Below, piece after piece: positions 1 to 12,990 of a DNA stretch of 64,000 nucleotides. The notes below the pieces were generated by a model that saw only the letters and a program-made list of their open reading frames with translations, was not told where the DNA came from and did not search any database. This DNA comes from Pseudomonas oryzihabitans (GTDB taxonomy: Bacteria; Pseudomonadota; Gammaproteobacteria; Pseudomonadales; Pseudomonadaceae). A program made the position numbers and the translations under genes. The stretch covers positions 2,764,001-2,828,000 of the forward strand of contig NZ_CP017024.1 in NCBI RefSeq assembly GCF_014522265.1. Reading direction: 5' to 3'. Within the stretch, counting starts at the first letter, position 1, and every line of letters starts with the position of its first letter.

Positions 1-28
1 GAGGGCCACCCAGCCGGAGAGCGCCACC

Positions 29-342
29 ATGCTCAAACTCTGCTTCTATGTCCCGACTCCCACCTGGAAGCCGTCAAGCAGGCGATCTTCGCCGTGGGCG
101 CTGGCCGCATCGGCCTGTACGACAGCTGCTGCTGGCAGGTCCAGGGCCTCGGCCAGTTCCGTCCACTGCCAGGCAGCCAGCCGCACCTGGGCGAGCAGGG
201 CAGTCTCGAACGGGTGGAGGAATGGCGTGTGGAGCTGGTGCTGGCCGACGAACAGATCGCCCGCCAGGCCGTGGCGGCGCTCAAGGCGGCGCATCCCTAT
301 GAGACGCCGGCCTATGACGTGGTGCAGGTGCTGGATTTCTAG
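29..342 (+). pseudogene. Nif3/YqfO-type C-terminal domain protein, frameshifted
   Basis: Small stand-alone protein related to the inserted domain of Nif3-like metal-binding proteins, about 104 residues, function unknown. An ATG at 29 with a GGAGA ribosome site at 15-19 gives the family N-terminus MLKLCFYVP. The rest of the family sequence (DSHLEAVKQAIFAVGAGRIG, later HPYETPAYDVVQVLDF) lies one frame away from position 55 onward. Adding one C to the CCC at 52-54 restores a continuous frame. The shifted frame has no usable start of its own. The break is either a real frameshift or a homopolymer sequencing error; the body of the gene looks conserved, which favours the latter. Confidence 0.75.
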
Positions 343-345
343 CCG

Positions 346-642
346 TCAGGGATAACCCAGAACCGTCCTGATCCGCGGCAATTCACGCTCGACCCAGCGC
401 GGATCCACCGCGCCCCAGTCGCGGATCTCGTAGCCACCGGCGTTATTGCGCGCGCCTTCGCCCTGCACGAACTGACAGTCGATATCCAGATCGGCCAGCG
501 CCAGCAGGGTGTCCTGGGCCGTGCGCCTTGGCATCCCGGTAGCGGCCATCAACGCCGGCACGCTGGTGGCGGTGCCGCTGGACACCAGCCAGGCCACATA
601 GAGCCGGCGATAGAAGCTGGTCTTGGTCTTGCTCACGTCCAT
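346..642 (-). CDS. small winged helix-turn-helix protein
   Basis: 98-residue basic protein beginning MDVSKTKTSFYRRLYVAWLV. The segment around residues 25-50 (TSVPALMAATGMPRRTAQDT) reads as a helix-turn-helix with a recognition helix, followed by a short wing and a C-terminal tail ending RIRTVLGYP. It is likely a DNA-binding regulator; target unknown. The open frame extends upstream, but 642 is the only Met start outside valS sequence and GGAAG lies a few bases upstream. It follows valS on the same strand but is separated from it by a terminator, so it probably has its own promoter. Confidence 0.75.
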   Translation of the reverse strand: MDVSKTKTSFYRRLYVAWLVSSGTATSVPALMAATGMPRRTAQDTLLALADLDIDCQFVQGEGARNNAGGYEIRDWGAVDPRWVERELPRIRTVLGYP

Positions 643-657
643 GAAAATCTTCCGGTC

Positions 658-684
658 AAGAAAAAGCCCACCGCGAGGGTGGGC
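658..684 (-). terminator. Rho-independent terminator of valS
   Basis: The arms GCCCACC (666-672) and GGTGGGC (678-684) form a perfect 7-bp stem. Read on the minus strand the stem is followed by a run of five T. It sits just after the valS stop codon at 695 and before the wHTH gene. Confidence 0.85.
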
Positions 685-694
685 TTCAGGGGCA

Positions 695-3526
<2,832 letters not shown>

Positions 3527-3613
3527 GGAGGGGGCTTTTGTCGCTGGAAGAGGAAAGCCTCCGAGTATAGCGACTCCGGCCCGCCGACGGCAGGGCGCCT
3601 TGGCGCCCCGCGC

Positions 3614-3976
3614 TCAGGGACGCTGCAGCAGTTCTTCCAGCCGCTGCTGGAGACGGCGCTGCAATTCGGCCTCCAGGCGTGGCAACTGCTCGTCGAGCAG
3701 TTCCTGAAGAATGGCCGGTGCTTCCTGGCGCAGGCGCACCTGGGCCAGGTCTTCATGGGGCGCGCTGGGCGTCACCTCTTCGATCACGTCCGGCACGATC
3801 TGGTCGAGCAGCGGCGGAATGGCCTTGAGCCGCTCAGCGCTGGGCGCGATGACATCGGAGAGGATGGGAATGCCATCGGCGCTGCTCGGATGGACCGTGT
3901 TACGGCTCTTGTCGAGCACCTGGCGGATGGCTTCGAGGTCTTGCAGGACGTGCGCGGGAGGCTTGGTGCTGGTCAT
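3614..3976 (-). CDS. conserved hypothetical protein between holC and valS
   Basis: 120-residue acidic protein, MTSTKPPAHVLQDLEAIRQV to QRLEELLQRP. The N-terminal part (HVLQDLEAIRQVLDKS) is helical. A middle segment (DGIPILSDVI, then IPPLLDQIVPDVIEE) has repeated Ile/Pro/Leu patterns. The last 45 residues are strongly charged and heptad-like (LRQEAPAILQELLDEQLPRL), suggesting a coiled coil. There is no recognisable catalytic motif. It starts 4 bases after the corrected holC stop and is probably co-transcribed with it. As given, an open frame runs from broken holC into this gene, but the two are separate genes. Confidence 0.8.
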   Translation of the reverse strand: MTSTKPPAHVLQDLEAIRQVLDKSRNTVHPSSADGIPILSDVIAPSAERLKAIPPLLDQIVPDVIEEVTPSAPHEDLAQVRLRQEAPAILQELLDEQLPRLEAELQRRLQQRLEELLQRP

Positions 3977-3980
3977 GAAA

Positions 3981-4408
3981 TCAGACACGTGACAGCTGAT
4001 GGTCCTGTAGAGCATAGCCAAGCTTGCGGTAGAAGCGAAAACCTTCGCGCATCGCCTGGCGGACTTCGGGGCTTCGACGACCACTTCGGCGATCCGAGCG
4101 AAACCCGCATGGCAGGGCGGCGGCGCCAGACTGAGGTTGATCAGCAGCTCACCCCTCTGCTCGGCGGGCGTGGTCAGGCCGAGCACCACCGGGCTGTCGC
4201 TGGATGTTTCCGCAAGATCATGGGGAATGAAGCTGTCCGGGCGGAAGGCCCACAGCTGGTCATCCAGGCGCTGGCGCTGCTCGGCGTCGGCGAAGTGCAC
4301 ATAGACCGGCATGCCCTGCTTCCAGGCCTTGTCCACCAGCCGACAGGCGAAGGCCAGCCGCGCCGCGGGATCGGTGGAAGGCAGAACATAGAAGTCGACA
4401 CGGGTCAT
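3981..4408 (-). pseudogene. holC: DNA polymerase III chi subunit, frameshifted
   Basis: Chi subunit of the clamp-loader complex, which bridges it to single-stranded-DNA-binding protein. The start MTRVDFYVLPSTDPAARLAF matches HolC, as does the core (VDKAWKQGMPVYVHF, LLINLSLAPP, RIAEVVVEAP). After VEAP the reading frame is lost. One extra C in the CCCC run of the coding strand (plus-strand GGGG at 4068-4071) restores the family C-terminus EVRQAMREGFRFYRKLGYAL and a stop at 3981, giving 142 residues, the normal length. Read as is, the frame runs into the next gene. It lies downstream of pepA, as in other pseudomonads. A sequencing error is more likely than true loss. Confidence 0.85.
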
Positions 4409-4439
4409 GGCGGATCACGAAGAAGGGGAGGGAAACGGC

Positions 4440-4468
4440 AAGGCCGCGACGTAGGGCGTCGCGGCCTT
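4440..4468 (-). terminator. hairpin between pepA and holC
   Basis: Perfect 12-bp inverted repeat, AAGGCCGCGACG (4440-4451) and CGTCGCGGCCTT (4457-4468), with a 5-base loop. It lies just past the pepA stop at 4479. The T tract on the minus strand is weak (CCGTTTCCC), so termination may be partial, allowing read-through into holC and valS. Confidence 0.6.
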
Positions 4469-4478
4469 GGGCAGAGGC

Positions 4479-6062
<1,584 letters not shown>

Positions 6063-6149
6063 TCAACGGGTGGGCCTTGCAACGCAAGCCATGCAGCCGA
6101 GCTAGTGTGAGCGTTCGCGCCAGAGCCTGACAACCCTGGAGAATCCTGT

Positions 6150-7262
6150 TTGATCGTCTTCCGCTATCTGTCTCGAGAAGTTCTCACCACCCTCGGTGCG
6201 GTCAGTGCCGTGCTGCTGGTGATCATCATGAGCGGCCGCTTCATCAAGTACCTGGCCCAGGCGGCCCAGGGCCTGCTGGATCCGGGTGTGCTGCTGCTCA
6301 TCATGGCCTACCGCATTCCGGGCTTCCTGCAGCTGATCCTGCCGCTGGGGCTCTTTCTCGGCTTCCTGCTGGCCTATGGCCGACTGTACCTGGATAGCGA
6401 GATGACCGTGCTCACCGCCACCGGCCTGAGTCCGCGCCGCCTGCTGGCCTACAGCATGGCGCCCGCCGCGCTGGTGGCCCTGGTGGTCGCCTGGCTGAGT
6501 CTGTCGCTGGCGCCCCTGGGCGTGCAGAAGGTCACCACCATCCTCAACCAGCAGGACGCCATGACCGAGTTCGACACCCTCGAACCCGGCCGCTTCCAGT
6601 CGCTGCGGGACAACTCGCGGGTCACCTACACCGAGCGCCTCTCGGCGGATCGCAGTCAGCTGGGCGGCGTCTTCATTTCCGAGCGCAATACCTCCACCGT
6701 GGGTGGCAAGGACCGTGGCGTAGGCGTGCTGGTGGCCGACACCGGCCGGCAGGAAATTCACCCGGACGGCAGTCGCTACCTGATCCTGCAGAACGGCTTC
6801 CGCTACGACGGCGTCCCCGGCCAGGCCGACTACCGCGCGGTGCAGTACGACACCTATGGCGTGCTCCTGCCCAAGCCCGCGGTCAGCGAGGACATTAGCG
6901 AGCGTGACGCCGTCACCACCGGCGAACTCATGCGCAGCAACGAGCTGCAGTATCGCGGCGAACTGCAATGGCGGCTGTCGCTGCCGATCCTGGTGTTCAT
7001 CGTGACCCTCATCGCCGTGCCCCTGGCCAAGGTCAATCCGCGCCAGGGCCGCTTCCTCAAGCTGCTGCCGGCGATCCTGCTGTACATGGCCTACCTGTCG
7101 CTGCTGATCGCCGCCCGCGGTGCCCTGGACAAGGGCCGCCTGCCGCCGGCCATCGGTCTGTGGGGCGTGCACCTGCTGTTCCTGGTGCTGGGCCTGCTGC
7201 TGGCCTTCTGGGAACCGCTCACGGCGCGTCTGCGCGGTCGCAAGCCGGAGGTAGCGGCATGA
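6150..7262 (+). CDS. lptF: LPS export permease subunit LptF
   Basis: Inner-membrane subunit of the LptB2FG ABC transporter that extracts lipopolysaccharide and hands it to the LptC-A-DE bridge. 370 residues with the YjgP/YjgQ layout: membrane segments near residues 10-30, 50-80 and 95-120, a periplasmic beta-jellyroll (about 130-265), then three C-terminal helices (LSLPILVFIVTLIAVPLAKV onward). The start is TTG at 6150 (MIVFRYLSREVL), which matches the family N-terminus and has GGAG nine bases upstream; no ATG in frame is suitable. It overlaps lptG by 4 bases (ATGA), indicating translational coupling. Confidence 0.97.
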   Translation: MIVFRYLSREVLTTLGAVSAVLLVIIMSGRFIKYLAQAAQGLLDPGVLLLIMAYRIPGFLQLILPLGLFLGFLLAYGRLYLDSEMTVLTATGLSPRRLLAYSMAPAALVALVVAWLSLSLAPLGVQKVTTILNQQDAMTEFDTLEPGRFQSLRDNSRVTYTERLSADRSQLGGVFISERNTSTVGGKDRGVGVLVADTGRQEIHPDGSRYLILQNGFRYDGVPGQADYRAVQYDTYGVLLPKPAVSEDISERDAVTTGELMRSNELQYRGELQWRLSLPILVFIVTLIAVPLAKVNPRQGRFLKLLPAILLYMAYLSLLIAARGALDKGRLPPAIGLWGVHLLFLVLGLLLAFWEPLTARLRGRKPEVAA

Positions 7263-8320
7263 ACAAGCTCGACTGGTACATAGGGCGCACCGTCTTCGTC
7301 AGCATCCTCTCGGTGCTGGGCGTGATCGTCGGTCTGGCCCTGCTGTTCGCCTTCATCGACCAGCTGGGCGACTTCGACGACAACTACGGCGTCGCCGAGG
7401 CCCTCAAGTTCGTCCTGCTCACCACGCCGCGGCGGGCCTACGAGATGCTGCCCATGGCTGCGCTCATCGGCTGCCTGATCGGCCTGGGCACCCTGGCCAG
7501 CAGCAGCGAGCTGATCGTGATGCGCGCCGCCGGCGTTTCCCTGGGACGCATCGTCTGGGCGGTGATGAAGCCGATGTTCGTGCTGCTCATCGCCGGCATC
7601 CTGGTCGGCGAGTACGTGGCGCCCTGGTCGGAGAACCTGGCGCAGAGCGGTCGCGCCCTGGCGCAAAGCGCTGGCAAGGCGCAGAGCTCGCGGCACGGCC
7701 TCTGGCATCGCCAGGGCCACGAGTACACCCACGTCAACGCCGTGCAACCCAACGGCCTGCTGCTGGGCGTGACGCGCTACGAATTCGACGACAATCGCCA
7801 CCTGCTGCAATCCAGCTTCGCCCAGCGCGGTATCTATCGTGGCGATCACTGGGAGCTGGAAAACGTCAGCATCACCGACTTCGGCAATCGCCAGACCAGC
7901 GTCCGCCAGGAGCCCAAGGTGATCTGGAACGTCGAGCTGACCCCGCAGGTGCTCGACACCGTGATCATGGAGCCGGATGCGCTGTCGATCTCCGGGCTGT
8001 GGTGGTACATCCACTACCTGGCCGACCAGGGTCTGAGCAACAAGAGCTACTGGCTGGCGTTCTGGTCGAAGATCTTCCAGCCGCTGGTGACCGCCGCCCT
8101 GGTGCTGATGGCGATCTCCTTCATCTTCGGCCCGCTGCGCTCGGTGACCCTGGGTCAGCGGATCTTCACCGGCGTGATCATCGGCTTCGCCCTGCGGATC
8201 TTCCAGGACCTGCTGGGACCGTCCAGCCTGGTATTCGGCTTTTCGCCGCTGCTGGCCGTGCTGGCGCCGGCGCTGCTCTGCGCCGTGGCTGGGGTGCTGT
8301 TGCTGCGACGGGCCGGCTAG
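7259..8320 (+). CDS. lptG: LPS export permease subunit LptG
   Basis: Partner of LptF in the inner-membrane LPS extractor. 353 residues starting MNKLDWYIGRTVFVSILSVL. Same architecture: N-terminal membrane helices, a periplasmic domain (about 125-260, including QPNGLLLGVTRYEFDDN), and C-terminal helices. The QPLVTAALVLMAISFIFGPL region and the following RSVTLGQRIF are family hallmarks. The ATG overlaps the lptF stop. Last gene of the two-gene operon. Confidence 0.97.
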   Translation: MNKLDWYIGRTVFVSILSVLGVIVGLALLFAFIDQLGDFDDNYGVAEALKFVLLTTPRRAYEMLPMAALIGCLIGLGTLASSSELIVMRAAGVSLGRIVWAVMKPMFVLLIAGILVGEYVAPWSENLAQSGRALAQSAGKAQSSRHGLWHRQGHEYTHVNAVQPNGLLLGVTRYEFDDNRHLLQSSFAQRGIYRGDHWELENVSITDFGNRQTSVRQEPKVIWNVELTPQVLDTVIMEPDALSISGLWWYIHYLADQGLSNKSYWLAFWSKIFQPLVTAALVLMAISFIFGPLRSVTLGQRIFTGVIIGFALRIFQDLLGPSSLVFGFSPLLAVLAPALLCAVAGVLLLRRAG

Positions 8321-8336
8321 CGCCGCCCGGCGGCGC
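8320..8336. terminator. short GC hairpin after lptG
   Basis: GCGCCGC (8320-8326) and GCGGCGC (8330-8336) form a 7-bp stem with a 3-base loop between the convergent ends of lptG and the next gene. It lacks a T tract on either strand, so it is only a candidate. Confidence 0.3.
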
Positions 8337-8342
8337 CGCTCG

Positions 8343-8662
8343 CTAGGCGGCGCCCTTGCTCGCTGCCGGCTGCGGCTGCAACCAGCCGGCGTGCGCTTCG
8401 CAGAAGTTCAGGATCCGCTGCACCCGGCGGATCTGATCCCGGTGGCGGCATTCGCCCACCACGGTACGCACCAGCAGATCGACGTTCTGCATGTGGATCA
8501 GGCGCAGATCCGCGCTCATGTCGGGGCAGGCTTCCATCTCGTCAATGCGCGTCTCGCAACGCGAGAGCAGCCGCTCGATGAAGGCCGGAGAGAAGCGGGC
8601 GGGGGCTGGGCCGTTTCCAGGTCCTTGACCGCCACCTGGGAGAGGGGGGAGAGCGTTTCCAT
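8343..8662 (-). pseudogene. unknown protein, probable one-base frameshift
   Basis: About 106 residues after repair; not recognised. The ATG at 8662 opens METLSPLSQVAVKDLETAQP, which looks like genuine coding sequence. The downstream part (FSPAFIERLLSRCETRIDEM, then RRVQRILNFCEAHAGWLQ) is in another frame. The two join if one G is added to the GGGGG run at 8601-8605. The alternative is a GTG start at 8666 in the second frame, but that gives a Gly/Pro-rich N-terminus unlike protein. The body is helical and charged with three Cys; no signal peptide. Convergent with lptG. Confidence 0.55.
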
Positions 8663-8762
8663 GCACAAGATCTCGCGTCCGTATCGATGTCTTACTATTG
8701 CATGCTTTGCCCCTGCGTTTCAGCTGCCGGTGGTCAGCTGGCTATCCGGTCATTTGCGGGGC

Positions 8763-9230
8763 TCAGCGCGGATGTCCGGGCACTTCTGTCGCCACGTCGA
8801 GCAGCGCTGAACGCGCCTTAAGATAAGACTGCTTCTGCTGCAAGTCGGCCGGATGATCGATGGTGAGCCCGGCCAGATAGCTCTGCCAGGCGGCCAGATA
8901 GGCCTTCTGCGCATTGCGCAGCAGTCGATCCTGGCCGGCGGGTAACTGGTCCGTAGCAGACTTCTCTTCGGCAGCGGCCCGGGTCTGGCAACTGCTCAGC
9001 CGCTGACGAAAGTCCGCCAGCCGCCCTTGCTCGCCCGCCAGGCGAGCGTTGTTGCCATGCAGCACCAGCAATTCGCAACCATAGAGCGCACTGTGCAACC
9101 GGGCCTGCAGCGTCCAGCTGGGCGAGCGATCCAGGTCGATAGCTGCACCGGCTGGCTGGGCCGGTTGCTGCACGGCGCAGCCACCCAGGATCAGCAGTAG
9201 GACGAGCAGCAGGGGAGGGCTCAGACGCAT
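8763..9230 (-). CDS. putative lipoprotein
   Basis: 155-residue predicted lipoprotein. MRLSPPLLLVLLLILGGCAV is a classic type II signal with lipobox LGGC and Cys18 as the lipidation site. The mature part is helical, Gln/Ala/Leu-rich with two further Cys (YGCELLVLHGN and RLSSCQTRA), ending TEVPGHPR. The open frame extends to 9443, but that extension overlaps another lipoprotein gene in a different frame and lacks signal character, so the start at 9230 is preferred. Function unknown; a helical periplasmic lipoprotein, possibly structural. Confidence 0.75.
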   Translation of the reverse strand: MRLSPPLLLVLLLILGGCAVQQPAQPAGAAIDLDRSPSWTLQARLHSALYGCELLVLHGNNARLAGEQGRLADFRQRLSSCQTRAAAEEKSATDQLPAGQDRLLRNAQKAYLAAWQSYLAGLTIDHPADLQQKQSYLKARSALLDVATEVPGHPR

Positions 9231-9265
9231 CTTCCGGTCTCGGTAAGCCTTTGGCAGGCGCCAGC

Positions 9266-9436
9266 CTAGTGGTAACGCTGCCATTCCCGATACTTGTCCA
9301 TCAGATAGTTGCCGACAGGCTGCCGCTTCTGGCAGTCCTCGCCGCTCAGCGGACTCGGCTCGCAAAGCGGGCCGGCATCGCTGTAGTGACTGCAGCCGGA
9401 CAGCAGTAGCGCAAGGCCAAGCAATATCCATTTCAA
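9266..9436 (-). CDS. small lipoprotein with TTG start
   Basis: 56-residue predicted lipoprotein. The start is TTG at 9436 with AAGGA about seven bases upstream, giving MKWILLGLALLLSGCSHYSD: a short signal peptide with lipobox LSGC, Cys15 lipidated. The mature chain has two more Cys (PLCEPSP and GEDCQKRQP) that could form a disulfide, and ends MDKYREWQRYH. It lies 35 bases upstream of the next lipoprotein gene on the same strand, so the two probably form an operon. It is too short and unusually started for standard ORF calling. Confidence 0.65.
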   Translation of the reverse strand: MKWILLGLALLLSGCSHYSDAGPLCEPSPLSGEDCQKRQPVGNYLMDKYREWQRYH

Positions 9437-9632
9437 AAGGCATCCTTCCCTACGATGAAAGCGGGAGTGGGGTGATCAAGAGCGTGCCCGATCAGTGGGA
9501 GTCGGCGCATTGGAAGGTACAGGAACCGCACTTAATGCAATGCTGCGTACCTTCGGAATTCGTCCAATCTGTATCGCTTGGCCGTCTTGCCGCCCGGGTA
9601 ACATACCCTTCCTGCCCCGGGTAATGGCCGTC

Positions 9633-9962
9633 ATGCAACTGAGCGACATTCCATTCGGGACCACTGACTGGTCGAAAATCGAACCTGTAGTCCATGTGGG
9701 AACGACCGGCTTGGCGCTTTGGCGTACCTGCCAGTTTGGGGCAATACGAGTCCGCATGGTCGAGTACAGTGAGGGTTACCTTGCCGATCACTGGTGCAGC
9801 AAGGGACACATCCTGCTTTGCCTGGAGGGTCGGCTGGATACCGAGCTGGCCGATGGTCGCGTCTTCACCTTGACCGCCGGCATGAGTTACCAGGTGGCCG
9901 ACAATGCAGAGGCTCACAGATCCTCGACCGCGATTGGGGCTAGGTTATTCGTCTTGGATTGA
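9633..9962 (+). CDS. DHCW-motif cupin-fold protein
   Basis: 109-residue single-domain cupin. MQLSDIPFGTTDWSKIEPVV is followed by the family hallmark ADHWCSKGH at about residues 53-61, then a second cupin motif (ADGRVFTLTAGMSYQVADN). The His/Cys residues could bind a metal. Function not established for the family. The frame is open upstream to 9495; ATGs at 9624 and 9633 are both possible, and 9633 matches the usual N-terminus. Base composition is less GC-rich than neighbouring core genes. Confidence 0.8.
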   Translation: MQLSDIPFGTTDWSKIEPVVHVGTTGLALWRTCQFGAIRVRMVEYSEGYLADHWCSKGHILLCLEGRLDTELADGRVFTLTAGMSYQVADNAEAHRSSTAIGARLFVLD

Positions 9963-10000
9963 GGCTCGTATCGACGCCGCGACCAGGGCGCACCAGGCAC

Positions 10001-10026
10001 AAAAAAACCGCCTCAAGGGGCGGTTT
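10001..10026 (-). terminator. terminator of tRNA-Leu
   Basis: AAACCGCC (10005-10012) pairs with GGCGGTTT (10019-10026) around a 6-base loop. On the minus strand the stem is followed by seven T. It is 45 bases beyond the tRNA 3' end. Confidence 0.85.
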
Positions 10027-10070
10027 CTTCAGTTTCCATGCCTTTCAGAGGCGGCCTGGAAGGTACAACT

Positions 10071-10155
10071 TGGTGCCCCGGGGGAGACTCGAACTCCCAC
10101 TCCTTTCGGAAACGGATTTTGAATCCGCCGCGTCTACCGGTTCCGCCACCGGGGC
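10071..10155 (-). tRNA. tRNA-Leu (anticodon CAA)
   Basis: 85 nt including an encoded 3' CCA. The acceptor stem pairs GCCCCGG with CCGGGGC. The anticodon loop TTCAAAA gives CAA, reading UUG. A long variable arm (class II) and the T arm GGGAGTTCGAGTCTCCC are present. It has a matching promoter and terminator of its own. Confidence 0.97.
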
Positions 10156-10166
10156 AATGGCGGCGG

Positions 10167-10195
10167 AGTATAGGGACGCGGGCAGGCCCGGTCAA
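10167..10195 (-). promoter_or_regulatory. strong sigma-70 promoter of tRNA-Leu
   Basis: On the minus strand, TTGACC (10195-10190) and TATACT (10172-10167) are separated by exactly 17 bases. Transcription would start near 10160, about five bases before the tRNA 5' end. Confidence 0.85.
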
Positions 10196-10261
10196 TCCAA
10201 AGTGCTTTGGTGAAAAAGGTCGCTTCCGGTAAGCTGTGCGGCCTTTCGAGATCTACCTGCC

Positions 10262-12434
<2,173 letters not shown>

Positions 12435-12581
12435 AAGCCTCTGTCCGATCGTCCAGGCGAAACGGCGCTCGCGCGTCCTTCGCCGGGTGCGTGACCGGGG
12501 TCCCGAGGCGGTCGGAACGGCTGCGAGCGACCCCCGGCATCTCTTCTTTTTCCGTCATCCAACTCTGCAAGGAGTAGTGCA

Positions 12582-12926
12582 ATGAGTTTTCTGATTTCCA
12601 CGGCCCAGGCCCAGGAAGCTGCCGCGCCGGCCGCCAACGCTGCACCGGGAGGTGAATACATTCAGTTCATCTTCCTGATCGGCTTCGTGGTGATCTTCTA
12701 TTTCCTGATCTGGCGTCCCCAGGCCAAGCGCACCAAGGATCACAAGAACCTGATCGGCGGCCTGCAGAAGGGTGACGAAGTGGTGACCACCGGTGGTATC
12801 GCCGGCCGCATCAACAAGGTCACCGACGAGTTCGTGGTGCTGGAAGTGTCCGACAACGTCGAACTGAAATTCCAGAAGGGCGCCATCGCCGCGACCCTGC
12901 CGAAAGGCACCCTGAAGGCGCTCTGA
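12582..12926 (+). CDS. yajC: preprotein translocase accessory subunit YajC
   Basis: Single-pass inner-membrane protein that associates with SecDF-YidC at the Sec translocon. 114 residues. An N-terminal Ala-rich periplasmic tail is followed by one helix (FIFLIGFVVIFYFLIW, about residues 28-43), then a cytoplasmic domain (GDEVVTTGGIAGRINKV). A strong AAGGAG ribosome site lies upstream. 147 bases separate it from tgt; it leads the yajC-secD-secF operon. Confidence 0.97.
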   Translation: MSFLISTAQAQEAAAPAANAAPGGEYIQFIFLIGFVVIFYFLIWRPQAKRTKDHKNLIGGLQKGDEVVTTGGIAGRINKVTDEFVVLEVSDNVELKFQKGAIAATLPKGTLKAL

Positions 12927-12949
12927 GCCTTCCTCAATCTAGCTAACAC

Positions 12950-12970
12950 CGGGGCGCGCAAGGCGCCCCG
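12950..12970 (+). promoter_or_regulatory. hairpin between yajC and secD
   Basis: CGGGGCGC (12950-12957) and GCGCCCCG (12963-12970) form an 8-bp stem with a 5-base loop in the 64-base yajC-secD gap. Only a short CCTTTAT follows. It may be an attenuator or mRNA-stabilising hairpin rather than a full terminator. Confidence 0.4.
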
Positions 12971-12990
12971 CCTTTATCTCGGGCGGTGTC

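Noticed and set aside
3614-4408. One 264-residue protein made of HolC and the next gene
   Set aside because: The fusion segment is unlike either family, and one added base restores a normal HolC end plus a separate start (ATG 3976).
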